The notes: a model not told the origin generated them from the sequence alone. A DNA stretch of 64,000 nucleotides from Chimonanthus salicifolius (GCA_013350335.1 CM023538.1:60377080-60441079), one strand, 5' to 3'. Shown: positions 1 to 13,353, numbered from the stretch's first letter. A program made the numbers and translations.

Positions 1-113
1 TATTAACCTGATAAGCATTATCATTTATGCATCACAAAACTTCATAAGCTCCAATTGTTTTTTTTATCAACTTATTATAGTTGCCAACGAAGAAATGCTT
101 CTTCAATTGCATG

Positions 114-433
114 TCGGGTTGAAACTCGGGTCAGGTCCCAACCTCAAAAATCATGCAGATCGGGTAAGAGGGTCGCGTCGGTTTGAGATGAAAAAAAACC
201 CGCATGGAAGTCGGTCGGGTCGGGTTGAGGAATTTATAAGTTAACCCGACCAAACCTAGTTAAAATTAGACTAAAATAGGTTCAAAATACGGGTCGCGTC
301 AGAATTTGGATTGAGTCAGGTTAGAATTAGGGTCGGACCGGGTCGAGAATTTCAAGTCAAGAACTCGGTTCGGGTCGGATCGGATTAGGTTTCACAAATA
401 TTGACATCCGACTCGATCCGAATTTCACCCCTA
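114..433. mobile_element. Degenerate hAT-type MITE rich in CGGGTCGGGT motifs
   Basis: About 320 bp made of scattered GGTCGGGT/ACCCGACC words, related to the better preserved element at 28108-28411. The left end reads TCGGGTTGAAACTCGGGTC and the right end closes with TTTCACCCCTA. The flanking octamers ATTGCATG (106-113) and ATTGCGCG (434-441) agree at 6 of 8 bases, which fits an aged 8-bp hAT target duplication. No coding capacity is seen. The family call is by resemblance to 28108-28411. Confidence 0.55.
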
Positions 434-3400
434 ATTGCGCGCAAACTAGATCACCAACACTGAAGCCTACATTTTGGCAAAGTTTGCTTACAACATCCTA
501 CTATTGTTTGTCGAAAGTTTTCTGTTTCATGATTCAATGCCTGAATTCGGTGAGTAATTAGTGGGACATTGGTGAAATAGGATGCCCATGTCAAAATAAA
601 GGGGTCCAAGTCCAATTTCTATTTAGTGGGTTGATGGATCTTTATTCTAAAGGCCTAAATAGTCCAAGCAATAAAAGTGATGACTTATCATCCACTTGTT
701 GCAAGAATCTATGAAAAGTCATTGTAGGTAAGTAGATTGCCAAAATAAGAAAGTGCATGTTTCTATTGGTATATAAGGGTGCAACTGGAATTGATAACAT
801 GTTCAAGTGACCTATTATATCCATGGACGACCCTAGCATGTTAGGATTTTGTTTCTTTATTTTGCTTAGGAGACCCCTACCCTTCTTAATTTGACTTTAT
901 TTCTTCTACATTAGAGGTATATTGAATTTACATAGACTTGATTTATTCATCCATGAACTTGCACTTAACTCGAAATCCTATTGAGTTGAAAACGTGGTTG
1001 AGGTTTTTGCATCTCTGTTATCTATTAAATTTCTATTATCAATAGTCTGCTTAGAAATATGTGATCGTGGTGGTTTTGGACATTGGAGGGTTGATTGGTA
1101 GATTTGACCTCAGATCCATCTGTTCTAAGGTTGGTTTTCAGCCAATTAGAGGCCATAGTCTTTCCTTTTTATCTTCACTTTTCTAGGGTTTAGCACGTTG
1201 TCTTCTCCTTTTCAGACCCAACCCTCTCAAAAGCCATTTATGTGCTCTCCAAAATTTGGCATTGGTACAACAATTTCAGTAATGATATCATGTGCATTTC
1301 AAAATGCTCTCTCTTCCTACTGTAAATGAGTAGACTTGGATGAGTTCATGTCAACCTATTTGGTTTTTTTGAGGACTCGTTATCTGTTTGTCCAACCCAA
1401 CCAACTTGTGATGCGGTTCAAATCGCGTGAAATGAGGAAAAACCCATTATATGAAAATGAGGCTTATGTGAAATTATTTTTGACCCGAATTGAATCTAAA
1501 ATTGATGGAGTGAAGAGAGAGGGCCTCTAGAGCATCCTAATGGACCACTTGTCCAGAATAAAGCCCATTTAAATCAGTTTGGGCCTGGCCCATTTGGGAG
1601 ACATTTTGGGCCCTAAGCCCAGTAAACTAAACTCGTTTTGTTGCTCCGATGGACCCAACAGGAAATGCATGTCAGCTGATGATGAGTCACCACCATATGG
1701 GCCTCACAATTGCAGATTGGGCGCTGGGCCTAGTTGCTAGACCGATTTTGGAAACACAGTTTTAGCAACAATGGGAGGTTTCCATCAACATGTGATGCTG
1801 ATTTTTTGAATTAAAAACTGACCTTAGTGCTGTGTTTAAACAGCAAGAAGTTAAGAAGAAACCCACTGCAAATCTTCATGCAAAAAGGCAACAGGGCCTG
1901 ACTTTGGAAGGCCTGGAAACGTTGCAACCTGAAAGAGGATCTAGACATTGTCCAGCCTGATTTCTAGGCTGTTAATCAAGGTAATAAATCATTGCAATTG
2001 GGCCTGAGGTTGGATGTGTAGTCAGCGCCTAAGGGTTAATATTGTTGTTATTTTCTTTTAGAAAGAAAGGCCAGATCAAGCCTGACTGCCTGACATTCAG
2101 GCCCACCAGAATTTGTTTTTGTTTCTTTCTTTTTTCCTTCCTTTTTCTATAAATTATGGTTCAATCAAGATTTGTAAACTACAAAAAAATTGAGGTGAAA
2201 TTTGAGCAAAGTTTGCTTGTTGACTAAGTTTGGTGGGTTTCTTTATTGATTTCTTTGAATTTGAATTTGTGTTTGAATTAATTTTTAATCCAAGTCTTGA
2301 AGGTTTTGCCTTCATGTCTTGCATTTGTTAAGTTTTAATTCCACGTTCAAATTGATTCATTAAAAGGTTTTTCAATTGACAATATGAATTTGAGCTGGAT
2401 TAGAATTCATGTATGTTTAAAATTTTAATTGCATTTAATTTAGTTAATTAAGTGTGTTAGAATTTAACAATTGAATTGAATTCCTGTAACATCTAATTTC
2501 TTTGGTGAAATAGTCCTTTCAAAATTAAAACAATCTCCTCCTTTCTGAGTGAGAGTGAGAGTTGACCCGTGATCTCATTTGAACTGAATTCCTAAACCAC
2601 CTAATTTCTTCGGTAAAATTGTCCTTGCAAAATTAAAACTATTGATTTCTTTTAGAGTGAAAGCGAGAGTTGGATCCAATATTTCATTTGAGAATCCTTG
2701 ATTCGAATCTAAGGATCTTGAGTCAAGATTTCATTTGAGAATCCTTAAAGGAATTTGTTAATGGTTCAATAAGATACATGACCAAATGACAATAAAAACT
2801 CTCCAAATTAGCCTCACCCTAAAATTCAACTCAATTGAGTTTCTGTCTGAGTTGTTCATTTTTTTTTTTAGACAAGTTCAATTTTATTTTTCTACAATTA
2901 GTCATTTAACAAATTTATAACATATTTTACTATTAACCTCAAATTATTTCTTTTTATAGGATAAAAACCCCCCATCTTCACTGAAAAAAATGTACCCAAA
3001 CAACATTCAAATTGAACCTGAGCCATTTCAGCCCATTTAGTCTCCAATTTCATTGGATGTCTTAAAATTTATCCATTGAAAACTAGTTCAAGAAATTAAT
3101 TGGATTTTCATTAAAAACTTTAAATAAACATGAGACATAATTTAATATAAAAATATATAATGGTATTTAGAATTTTACGATGGATCTTTTTGTGAATCTA
3201 TTTTGTAGAGTGATAAAAAATCCCACACCAATTAATTTAAGAAACCAATAATTCTATGTAACACTTAAAACACTCTTATCTCAACCCTAACTTTTGAAAA
3301 GGACATCTGTCTTTATTCTAAAAAGACTCCAAAATTTAAATAGTGAAAAGTTAACCCTCACAACAAAAGGCTATCTTAGTCTTGATAAAGCACCAAACAT

Positions 3401-4545
3401 TATTCGGTCGGGGATCATTAGACCCTTAATGAATTCTGGTTTCTGACAAAACTGATAACTACGATGGGGGACTACCTCTTTCCTTCATATTTAATAATGG
3501 GCCTCAATTATTGATCACAAAATTAAAAACTCAAACTCTATAAAATATTCAATTGAATTAAAAAAATATTTAAAATTAATAGTTATGTAATAAATTATCA
3601 ACTTGAGCAACTATAAAAATAAAAATAAAAATTGAATTAAAAGGAGACTTTATGAGATATACATGGATCAAATTTCAAGTCACGTAACCTGTGAAGGTTC
3701 GCTTGAAGGATAAGAACTCTAATAAGCTGTGGGAGGTTATAGACTTAAGTCCTACTCTAGACATATAAGTCAATCAAACCCTAGTTTTACTCGGTATATA
3801 TAGATAGAGAGGTTTGCATATGCCCAAAGGACTTAGTCAGGTGCAACCTAAATTAAGACTTAAAAACAAAAAAATTCAAGTCTTAGTAGTTTAAATTATC
3901 AAGCATTCTTGTGACTTGAAAAATTAAGAGCCCAAGTCATTTTGATCATTAAAATTAAGTGGATAAAATTTTGTTTAGATATACCTCATCAAAGTTTATG
4001 TTCAATGTGAAAAGGTTAAATCTTTAGAAATAAGCTCAAATGGGTAGACTTGACTCAGTGTCATACTTTTCTAAAGTGGTAAACATGCTGGGACTTTTAT
4101 ATCTAAACTGGGTGAATTAAAATAGAAGCAAGTGGCTTCGCTGTTAAGAAAGTAAGCTTCTCTCTAAGATGTGATTATGATAATTAAGGCAATAAAAATA
4201 CACAATAAGCACAAAAGCAGTCAATAATATAGATAGATGAACCCACCAAAGTTGGGTGCATCTTACTTTTCCCATAATCATGTGATTCACGCTCATATGC
4301 TTTTTGATGGAGTTGGTTGATGTCAAAAGCATATTATATTTTATATTATTTTATATAAAAAAAATCTATTTTGTTATTTTAAAAGTAAAAGATAATATTA
4401 AATAATATTGTTTGAGATATATGAAGTCCATATACATTTGATTGTGCAATATGACACTGCGTATACGGATGCCCGTATCGCCGATACTCATCCTCTCATA
4501 TAATACATATACCTTTCAGTTTAGTAAATACAATATGCCTACATA
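434..4545. other. Gene-poor AT-rich stretch
   Basis: No convincing gene is seen; open frames are short and lack codon structure or domains. About 850-975 is repeated in inverted orientation at about 18510-18640, so it is a dispersed repeat. An imperfect tandem duplication lies at about 2475-2695. A GGGCCT-rich block at 1520-2110 followed by a TATAAATTATGG box near 2147 could be promoter or LTR sequence, but nothing decides this. Confidence 0.5.
2475..2695. repeat. Imperfect tandem duplication, about 111-bp period
   Basis: GAATTCCTGTAACATCTAAT near 2478 recurs as GAATTCCTAAACCACCTAAT near 2587. Both are followed by a matching ...GTCCTT...CAAAATTAAAAC stretch and a GAGAGTTG segment. Two copies are visible, clearly diverged and noncoding. 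Confidence 0.5.
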
Positions 4546-4709
4546 GGCGTAGCTCAGCTGGTTACCTCCCGCCTCAGTAAGCGGGAGGTCACGGATTCAA
4601 GTCCCTGTGATCTAACTTTGATGTGCCTTAGGGGTAGGAGTCCACCCGTAGGGGTTTTACTCTAGGTATTCCATGGTTTTCCACACATAAATTCAAAAAA
4701 AAAAAAAAA
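4546..4709 (+). mobile_element. tRNA-derived SINE (family S), full length
   Basis: The head is tRNA-like: an A-box-like TAGCTCAGCTGGTTAC and a B-box-like GGATTCAAGTCC lie about 40 bp apart. A non-tRNA body follows (GATGTGCCTTAGGGGTAGGAG, then TTTTCCACACATAAATTC) and a terminal A tract of about 15 at 4695-4709. This is RNA polymerase III SINE architecture. It is the best preserved copy of a family with at least seven other members here. Not a tRNA gene: the cloverleaf does not close with a normal acceptor stem. Confidence 0.8.
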
Positions 4710-7261
4710 GTAAATATGATATATGTCGAAGTAGTCTTCAAACTTTTTTTTAAGATCATATGTGAACCTTCCAATTAGCACATGTTAAGTACAGAACAAT
4801 GAGAAGAGACTCTTCTTTTTGTTGAGAGAACTTGATTCCAAGATTTCTCTTAAACACGAACAGGGTTTTGAATATCAAACTAATCTCTTAAGTTACAAGT
4901 CTTCAAACTTGAGTATTAACTTGGTCCAACTCAGGCTTACTTGTCACACTTCTCCTCCCTCAAGCATAGTAACATACAAAGCTACATTTTTTCCAAAAAA
5001 ATCAAAAATTAAAAGGAATTTATAAATATGATGGAGTATGATATTAACATGTGCTATGATTAAATCAGTACGGGCCCAAATCTAAATTCAAAATGATTGG
5101 ATTAGGACCTAAATTTATTTCATCTATAGATTATTCACTCTTCCATCCCCTATTTTTGAGTTGTCTTTTTAACCATTTTTGCAATATCAATTAATTGTAC
5201 TCATTCTTGTTAAAGCGTGTGCAGATTGAGTGGTTTTCACATGATCTAAAGAGATTAGTAAAGTAAGATGCTTAGACACCTTCAATTAAAAAAAAAAAAT
5301 TGCTAAAGTGCAGTCCATGACTTTGTTATATCAAGTTCCTTTAAGTTTTATTGAGAGCAGAAATTCTTATAAAATTTAGAATTTGTTCCTTATTTTCATA
5401 TATGAAATATAAAAGATACCAAAAACATAGTTCTTCACTTTTTTTCTATAGAATGAGAATTTTTTGTCAAATTTTATAAGAAACAAGATATTTTTTCTTT
5501 ATAAAAAAATATTTTATATAAAAAAGTGTAAAATTTAATAAGAAAAATAGGCATCGAATCCATCTCAATTTGAATTTACTGAAAGTAAACTCTTATTAAC
5601 AGTTTTCTCTCATGAGTCCCTTCATTAAAAAATTATTTAAATTATCTCTCTCACATTTAATACATTAAAAATTAAAATATGAATTAATAAATCTTTAAAA
5701 TGTTCTGTACAAATTTACTTATAGAACGAAGGCCAGAATTTGCTTGCCAATTGAACTTATATACTGTCTATAGAGAATTATTATAGTCTTCCATTAAAAT
5801 ATTGACCTGATTTGGTCCGGCCTGATTTGGCTCATTTAGGCTCAATCCAACTTGGCTCTCCTTTCCTATAAGGGAGACAAAACAAAAAGGCTCTTGGCTT
5901 AGCTTTGGAACCGTAGTCTCTCTGGGACAACCGATAGTTTAGTTGTTTGTGAGTGAGAAAGGGTGAGCACAAAACTGATTTTTTTTTTTAAATTAGCTTG
6001 CTCACAACACTGAAGACAACATTTTGGCAAAAGTCTACTCACAACATCCTATTATTGCTTGTTGGATTGCTCAGACTTTTCATGAACTTACTCATGAAGT
6101 CGCTTGATTTTAGTAGTTATGTCTTCAATTTTCCAATTCATTCATCCTTGTCTAACGATAGACACTAAATCCTAAAGGAAGAACCCGTCTTCTTATCCCT
6201 CTCTTTCCATTTTTGCCAACCTCATTTTACTTGTCAGCATCTTTTTTGCTACTGTCTAAATTTGAACATTCAAGTGGGCCAAATTCTGCTTCCTAACACT
6301 GAAATTTTCTCGGCTGTCATGTTTCCATCCTCTTGTCATTGGTGCCTCAAGACTAACGAAGTGAAGTGTTGCCGACCTTGTCAAGTGTTTGAATATTGCT
6401 CACCTGTACATTGCTAAACATAAGGACACTTGTTTGTTGATTCTTAGAGATTAGACTAATAACTTAAACATTCCCATTTTGTGTACCATTTGTATGGGAG
6501 TGTTCTCTAATCTATAGATTTTGTTTTGTCTCTTATTTGGAGCTCTTTGTGGCCTGGCCTGGCACGGGTTGTGGACTTTCTCTTCTTTTACTCTTGCTTG
6601 AGCCGTTTTTTGTTGTATATTTTTAGATTTTTTCACTTTTGAATGAAATCTTATAAGATATCACAATTTCAATAAAATGGCCAATGACATAAACATTTCT
6701 TTCAGGCTATTCGAGCTTTTATTCCAATCTGTCAATTCTAATTCTAAAACGGAATTGGGCTAAGTTTGTATTAGGGCTCTTATGACAATAATTTTCAACG
6801 GTGAAGTTCTTCATTTTTTGTTCAACTATGTCAAACTGTATCTCTATTGACATCACAATGCTTCAAATATCAAAAGGCCTCAACCTTAAACATATTATAG
6901 GGGATTTTTTACGGAAATACCTCAAAAATTGAGAGTTACATCATCGTATGTTCAAAAAATTGTATTGAGTCGGGGTGCGTTGTACGTGAAATCATAATTT
7001 TTTTTCCCTGCAATCCCATCAAATCCAGCACGTTTAATCAAATCAATCATTTTGTCAATACATAAACCAAGAAAGTAGATTTATTACGGCTCTGAATGAC
7101 CGATGGAAGATATATATTATATTTATGTCCTCTCCATTCACAAAAATTCTTTGACTACAATTGCAAATTTAAATAAGTGGCCAGAGTTTTGCTCGAAATT
7201 GTTGAGAATGGTTTTGGAAACTCAAGTCGATACGTCACCTCACAAATGAAGATGACGTGGC
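4710..7261. other. Noncoding AT-rich intergenic DNA
   Basis: No gene supported. Poly(A)/poly(T) runs and short direct repeats are common. One segment, 6340-6660, is a retroposon copy listed separately. The rest shows no recognisable element. Confidence 0.45.
6340..6660 (+). mobile_element. Retroposon copy related to 37406-37722
   Basis: This stretch aligns along its length with the reverse complement of the insertion at 37406-37722. Shared words include GTGTTGCCGACCTTGTCAAG, ACATTGCTAAACATAAGGAC and GGGAGTGTTCTCTAATCTAT. The 3' end converges on AATGAAATCTTA. No coding domain is visible; it is a SINE-like retroposon or the 3' tail of a LINE. No clear poly(A) or target duplication is seen in this older copy. 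Confidence 0.55.
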
Positions 7262-7814
7262 TGTAGTAATTTTTTTGAGACAACAGGAAGATAGATTGCG
7301 GACTTGAGTGGTGGGGGCTTTATATGAGGTGCAAACCTTCAACCCATCACAAGGCCTTTGTGGCAAACTGAAAGCAAAGTCATGCGGGCCTGTAGGGCCC
7401 AAATCAGACAATATTGTAATGTGTTAGGATCGGGTCGTCACAAGTGGTGTCAGAGCACGGTTTAACATTTGGACTGTGTAGGCTCCACTTGTGTGACGTT
7501 GCCTGCGTGTGTGTGTGGACCCTTGTTAGTGTTACATGACAGAGCCGGGGAAAGTTTTGGTCTTAAGGGGGGTGGCTTGTAATACTTATCCCACCCAAAA
7601 AGTCTCACATCACTTGTGGATATATCCAGCCACCCAAAAAACCCCACATATGTCGTGGATTTGGGTGGTGGGAGCTTTATTTGATGGGGCAAACCTCAAC
7701 CCATCATAAGGCCTTTTGGGCGTGGCTTGATGGGCCAGTGCCTAAAGCAAAGCTACACTGGCCCGTGCGGGGCAAAAATGGATAATATTGTAATATGGTA
7801 GTGTCAGGTCATCA
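7262..7814 (+). mobile_element. TRIM-like mini-LTR retrotransposon (family T2)
   Basis: Two related terminal blocks, about 7262-7440 and 7578-7814, share the GGTGGG(G/A)GCTTTAT...CAACCCATCA(C/T)AAGGCCTTT...GATAATATTGTAAT core. The first ends GTCGTCA and is followed at 7445 by TGGTGTCAGAGC, one mismatch from the initiator-tRNA-Met primer site TGGTATCAGAGC. A purine tract (TTAAGGGGGGTGG, about 7563-7575) precedes the second block. The internal part is only about 140 bp and noncoding. The left LTR appears internally deleted. This fits a terminal-repeat retrotransposon in miniature. Confidence 0.65.
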
Positions 7815-9440
7815 AATTGGTGAGGTTTGAGCCGGGACACATTAAGAAAGCCTAAACCCAATTGTTTTTCACCAAAGCCCGACCATGGAACTCACCAAGA
7901 ATTCAAGAATTTTATATTAAGTGTTTGTTATGCATCAAAATTTCAAATTTTCAATGGCTTAAAAGTCTACTAAAATGATTGATACTTTAAAGAAATACTT
8001 TCACCCTAGATTTTTTTATTTTTTTTATTACTTTTTATGTCTTTTTTTTTTTAAAAAAAAGATAAGAGTAGAGACAATTTCTACCGAATCGCTATAGTAA
8101 TTTTTTTTTTTTTATATTATTTCGCTGCATTGAATCTGATAGTTTAAGCAACGATTTAGTTCCTTTCTAATGTAAATTTGTCTAGTTTTATTATTCAGAT
8201 TATATGTGTTCTGGATCTAACTACATCTATTCTTGATCATGATTTGAGTTGTTGAATTCCCAGCAGCAGTTTGCTCTTAAAAAAACACAAATAGATGGCA
8301 TGACAAATATCCAAACTGTAGAGGCAACACTGATAATAGAATTTTACTCAAGATTTCAATTAAATCAAACAAATAAATGGTGCTGCGGGTTCTAAGAAAA
8401 AGAAGAATGATACAGAACAGGTGAACAGTAAATAACATTAGATATAATCATTATCATCTAAGTTATTAATTTCATCTAGAGCCTTATTTAAAACTCATGG
8501 GATTTAAGCCCACAACCTTTACGCTATAACAACAAGCTCTTAACAATTATATTTATAAAATTTTGTATTTTTCTAAAGAGCAACTTATCTTATTAATTTA
8601 TTTTTCTAAAAAATTACTTGCTAAATCAACACTACATTTATTTTTAATAAAAACAAAAACTTTAATATAAATAATAAAAGTGTCCAACTTCCACTGTCCA
8701 GCACAACATAGGATTTCACCACACCTATTGAATAACATAGACCGAATTCAAAGATAATTTGAGTTTTTATATTATCCTTTTATATATTTTTATATATGAA
8801 TGGATTCTTAATAAATGACATATCCTAATTTTATAAATTCATGTCTCTTCAGTCTTCACAACCTTCACGTGGCATTCATCGTAAAATTCTTCTAGCGATT
8901 CACAGGCATTCATTCTCCAACATAATCGTAAGTTCTTATTCATGTGTTTATCCACCCACTGTTTCTTTTCTTTTCTTTTAATATGCCTGTCCACGTGTTG
9001 TCCAATCATATGTCTTCAATCTTTTTTTTTTGGCACCATCTTATCTTCATGCATTTAATATCAATTCTTTGCGTCGAGGCCCATTCTCTCTCTTAATTTT
9101 TTTTTCTGAACAAATATCAGTTGTTTAAAATTGTAACAGTCGATATCAACGAGATCTCATTTCCTACTATAATTGATCTCATCCACAACATCTATACCAA
9201 GTAGTCGAGCCCATGCAATAAAATTAGGCTAGTCTAAATACATTTTACATTATTTTTGTTGCTTTCCATCGTCACTATTATTGTCACTTTTTGCTTCATC
9301 CAAAGTGAATTTTTAGTTATCACTCAATTTTAGCCATTGGTTGTCAATTTGTGACTCATTTTGGACTATCCATTTTCTGAATTTAATCATTGTAGTTCCA
9401 TCTATATATACTTCAATTGTGGTTATAATTATACTTAAAT
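7815..9440. other. Noncoding stretch with dispersed repeat pieces
   Basis: No gene found. About 8125-8250 is repeated inverted at about 16845-16970, and about 8290-8410 is repeated directly at about 17462-17600, so both are old element fragments. From about 9030 the sequence resembles 43410-43920 and 58680-58800, upstream of other ankyrin genes. Confidence 0.45.
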
Positions 9441-9455
9441 GTCGCCCTTTGTCTT

Positions 9456-9600
9456 TTTTTTTTTTTTATGTGTAGGAAACCACGGGATACCCAGTGTAGA
9501 ATCCCCACAGGTAAGTCCACTACCCCTAGAACACACACCAAGGTTAGGTTATGAAAGCTTGAACCCACAACCTCCTACTTCCTGAGACAGGAGACAACGA
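9456..9600 (-). mobile_element. SINE family S copy with 15-bp target duplication
   Basis: On the plus strand this begins with a poly(T) run (the tail of a minus-strand element), then the CCACGGGATACCCAG... body and the tRNA-like head near GCTTGAACCCACAACC. It is flanked by GTCGCCCTTTGTCTT (9441-9455) and GTTGCCCTTTGTCTT (9601-9615), a 15-bp target duplication with one mismatch. This marks it as a retroposed SINE. Confidence 0.8.
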
Positions 9601-9615
9601 GTTGCCCTTTGTCTT

Positions 9616-12232
9616 CTTTTACTTCTCACAATTTTTGACAACTTTTGTATCTATCTATTTTTGTTTTTGATCGTAGTTCTGATCGATTCAATCTTACAGA
9701 TTTGACAATTTCATATGGTGATCTTTGTCTATGATAAGTTATGATGCTTTAAGCTAATAAAAATGATTTGATCCTTGTCCTACCAACATAGTATTGCAGC
9801 TCCTCAAGATTTTATGCTCATTCAGATTCAATGGGGTCTTTTGTACATCAGTCTGTATGTTGATATTACGGTTGTTTTCTTAGTGTTGTTCAATTTAAAA
9901 TTTAATGCTAATATTGTGCAAAGCATGTTATGAAAACATTTTTTGATATGTGATTGATGCATTACTTACAACTTTCACTTATAAGAAAAAACAAAACATA
10001 GACAAAACGGATAAAACTGATTCGTTAGATTATAGAGTAATGGTTTATGATAAGATCAACTGGAGGAGAAGAATAATAAAATCGACTAGAGATAGATGAA
10101 ATTACAGCTTATATGCTGGTAGTGATGATGAATCAGCTATCTATTGATATAAAAAGAGAGTATGTAAACTCGTTGTCCTTAATAATATTAGATTGCTAGC
10201 CTACCGTATCTAGCTGATAAGGTGGGAACCTAATCAATATCTGGATGTCCCCACACTAATAATTGATGGGTAGAATCTCACTTTATAAATGAAAAGGATG
10301 ATATCAAAATCTTCTTTATCTTTCTCAATATTTTTTTCTCTATTCAACATTAAAAGTGAGACTAATCTCAAAGATATACGAAAGCACTTGCAAATCGCAT
10401 GTATCAAGTAAGTCTGAGAGAAAATAGGTATGGGTTTTAGACAAATAATCAATATGTTCATAAACCTATTCAAATAATGCTTCTCAAACTCTTCGAAAAA
10501 ACCTCTCATGTGTATGAGTGATACTTGGTTTATTTTGAGTATTTGAGTTGAGAAATGATTAAGTGTGGGAGATTAAAGTTAGGCCTCTTATATCTATCAT
10601 CTATTTTAAGAAAAAAATTATTTTAAAATTTAAAATTTTATTAATTGAGAATGAAGATGTGGGATTGACATTATCACAATAAATCTTCTATACTTGATAA
10701 TTTTTCATTTAAATTATAAATTTATTTTTTCAGATGAGTATTACCTTTTTTATATAAAAAATTAAATTGTATCATCATCAAATGCCAAAATTCTATCAAT
10801 TTAGGAATGGATTTACCCATTCTTCTTCTCCAAATGACTCCATCATAAGTCATAACATGAATCACTCTATAATCTATTATATCTTTCTTTCTCTTCCTCA
10901 AAAAATTTCATTGATCAACCTCTCCTCCTAGTGCTTTTGATATGTAAATGTTCAGGTCTACTAATTGATGCTGTGTTTTTTCTTCTATTAACATGACCAA
11001 ACCATTTCAAATGATTTTCGTTCAATTTGTTTGAATTATTTCTAAAATATCCGTAATATATTTAGTTCTAATTCTATTCTTTAAAAGTTATATTGTTCAT
11101 CCAAAATGACATACATATTACTTCAAGTCTTCAATTTTTCTATTTATCAATTTTTCGTTTTCAACACTTTACTCTATTTAAACAAAGAAAAATTCTCGAA
11201 TCTCATAAAACTCTTACAACTCTTTAAATTTTGCCCACATTTCTTCTATCTTATTAATTATTTTTAAGTAGAAACATCTCCTATTAAAACTTATCTTCAT
11301 TTGAAACATTTTTCAGCATCAAGAAATTAAATCAAATATGCAATTTTTTTTTTTAAGTTTATTTTTCTAGTCATCAAATGCCTAGTCAGCAAAATGTCAT
11401 CAGCAAAGATGGTGTCACGCAAGAAGCGTCAGCAAACATGCTGTCAGCATTATCCATGCTAGCTTTCTTGGATCCATTCGACCTCAATTGTTGCATGGTA
11501 ATTGAATGCGTAGTGATTTTTTATGACGACTTTTTTTACGGTGAACTATTTTTAATAAAAAATTAATTTTTATCTTTTCACTTATAACCGAAGGAACCAC
11601 GGGACAAGGCTCCCTTAAAACTCCTTGTGAGAGTGCCTCCGTTTATTGAAAAAAAGTGGCAAAGTGCAAAAATCACTACTCTAATAAAATTGTTCTAAAA
11701 GCTTTTCTCCATTTTTTTTTCCCTTAATATCCTTACGTTAACCGTATTTTTTTAAAAAGGAATTGGCCAAAGTCCAATATTTTGAATTTTAAAATTTTTT
11801 ACTCTACTGGAAAATGAATATTTTAAAATATCAAATTTTATTAGATATTAGGAAGACGATAGCAAATCAATATTATTGTGAAAATATTGCCATATTTTGG
11901 TTCAAATCTTAGATTTTTTTCAAATTCCTTTAAATTATTTAAAAACTAAGAATTTAATCTATTTTAACTAATTATTAAGTCTCCCAAATGACCACTAAGT
12001 CTATATAACACGGAAATAAAAAAATCCATACAATAATTAATCTCACCGTCTTCTAATTATTACCTCAAAATTATTTATTAAGATATATTTATGAATTTTT
12101 AAAATTTTCTTCTCCTCTTTGTGAATAGTTATAGTTTCTCAATGATTTTACGATAGTAGTGTGGAACTCTTCCTCTCTATTATTTAAAATTTCAACAACT
12201 ATAAGAGCTACAATAACACACGTGTAAATATA
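9616..12232. other. AT-rich noncoding stretch with LINE remnants
   Basis: Apart from the degenerate non-LTR retrotransposon piece at about 10870-11430, nothing is recognisable. The open frame at 11378-11566 overlaps the antisense reverse-transcriptase relic and is not a gene. Confidence 0.45.
10870..11430 (-). pseudogene. Degenerate LINE (RTE/L1-type) reverse-transcriptase remnant
   Basis: On the minus strand, about 11392-11418 reads TIFADDI, the FADD catalytic box of LINE reverse transcriptases. About 380 bp further on, near 10990-11025, it reads ENHLKWFGHVNR, which resembles the conserved C-terminal ENRLRWFGHV block of plant non-LTR elements. Spacing and order are right for one decayed element. 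The frame between is broken by many stops and indels. Related, more decayed sequence lies at about 59060-59350. Confidence 0.55.
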
Positions 12233-12240
12233 CTCATATG

Positions 12241-12613
12241 TAGGGGTCAAAAAAACGTCCCGACTGATATGTATATCGGCCACAATATCGACTGATAAGT
12301 TTCTCTCTCCTCTAATTTTACATTTCTCTCTCCTCCGGTACTCAAAACCGTGAAAAACCGCAAAAAACCGTCGAAAACCTTGAAAAAACCGTATCGGTTA
12401 TTTTTTTTTTTTTAAATAAAATAAAATTTAAATACCGATATTTATGCATATCGGCCGATATGGTGACCGATATTGTGGACAAAATATCGGTCATATCAGC
12501 CGATAATCATTTTGTACGGCTGATACATATCGTATAGGCCGATATCATTCGGTCTTAAAAAACCGATACATATCGGCAGATACGATATGTATTGGCCGAT
12601 ATTTCGACCCCTG
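12241..12613. mobile_element. hAT-type MITE with perfect 8-bp target duplication
   Basis: The ends are TAGGGGTCAAA on the left and TTTCGACCCCTG on the right, a terminal inverted repeat. They are flanked on both sides by CTCATATG (12233-12240 and 12614-12621), an exact 8-bp target duplication as made by hAT transposases. The 373-bp interior is full of TATCGGCCGATA-like palindromes and has no coding frame. Similar TATCGGCCGAT-rich blocks occur at about 36.4, 50.8-51.1, 51.8 and 57.1-57.5 kb. Confidence 0.85.
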
Positions 12614-12621
12614 CTCATATG

Positions 12622-13343
12622 TGCCAAATAATACTAAATATAATCATAATCATCTAAATTATTAATCTTAGTAATATGGAGCTGGCTTCTATATTTAGAT
12701 TTAGCAAATTATTTCTATATGCAGACTGCTTACTTAGGACTCATGGGACATAAACCCATAATTTTAAAGTTTTTAAAATTTTACCATTTTAAATTTATTT
12801 TTGTTTTTTATAATTTTTAAAAATATAATGTAAATCAACGAAGAAATATCATTTTAGCAGATATATGAACATAACATTTAATAAACGGCCAGCCACCCTA
12901 ACATGGGTAAAGTAGGTTAGGAGATATGGGAAGGAGTGAAATTTCTATTTTATCTCTATCGGTGTACCGCTTATCAAGTAACTGTCTATCGATAATATGC
13001 CGCTCTGCATGTATATGTTTTGCATATCGATACACCGGTAATAATAAAATGAGAATTTCACTTAATCCCATGTCTTCTAATAAATTTTATCCGTGTTAAA
13101 ATGGGCCCTTAATAAACATTAATTTTGAAGAATTGGTTTGTCTTTGCGAAATACCTTTGCTTAATATGTATATATTAAGAGGTTTACAATTATCTAAAGA
13201 TTAGTTAAGTGATCATAAAAAATACTTAAAAGACCTAAGTGTATAACATGACAGTGTGAGGTGAAATTTCATTCCAGTATGAAGTCAACCGTGACTCAGA
13301 CCTGCACAAATAATGCTTTAATGAGATGATAGAAGGATAAGGA
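12622..13343. other. Noncoding AT-rich stretch
   Basis: No gene or element recognised. A hairpin-like pair, AATTTCTATTTTATCTCTAT near 12930 and ATAAAATGAGAATTTCACTT near 13045, suggests a small decayed inverted-repeat element. Confidence 0.35.
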
Positions 13344-13353
13344 GAATGCCTAA

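Noticed and set aside
4546..4620. tRNA gene
   Set aside because: A and B boxes are present, but the acceptor stem does not pair and the sequence continues into a poly(A)-tailed SINE body with several relatives.
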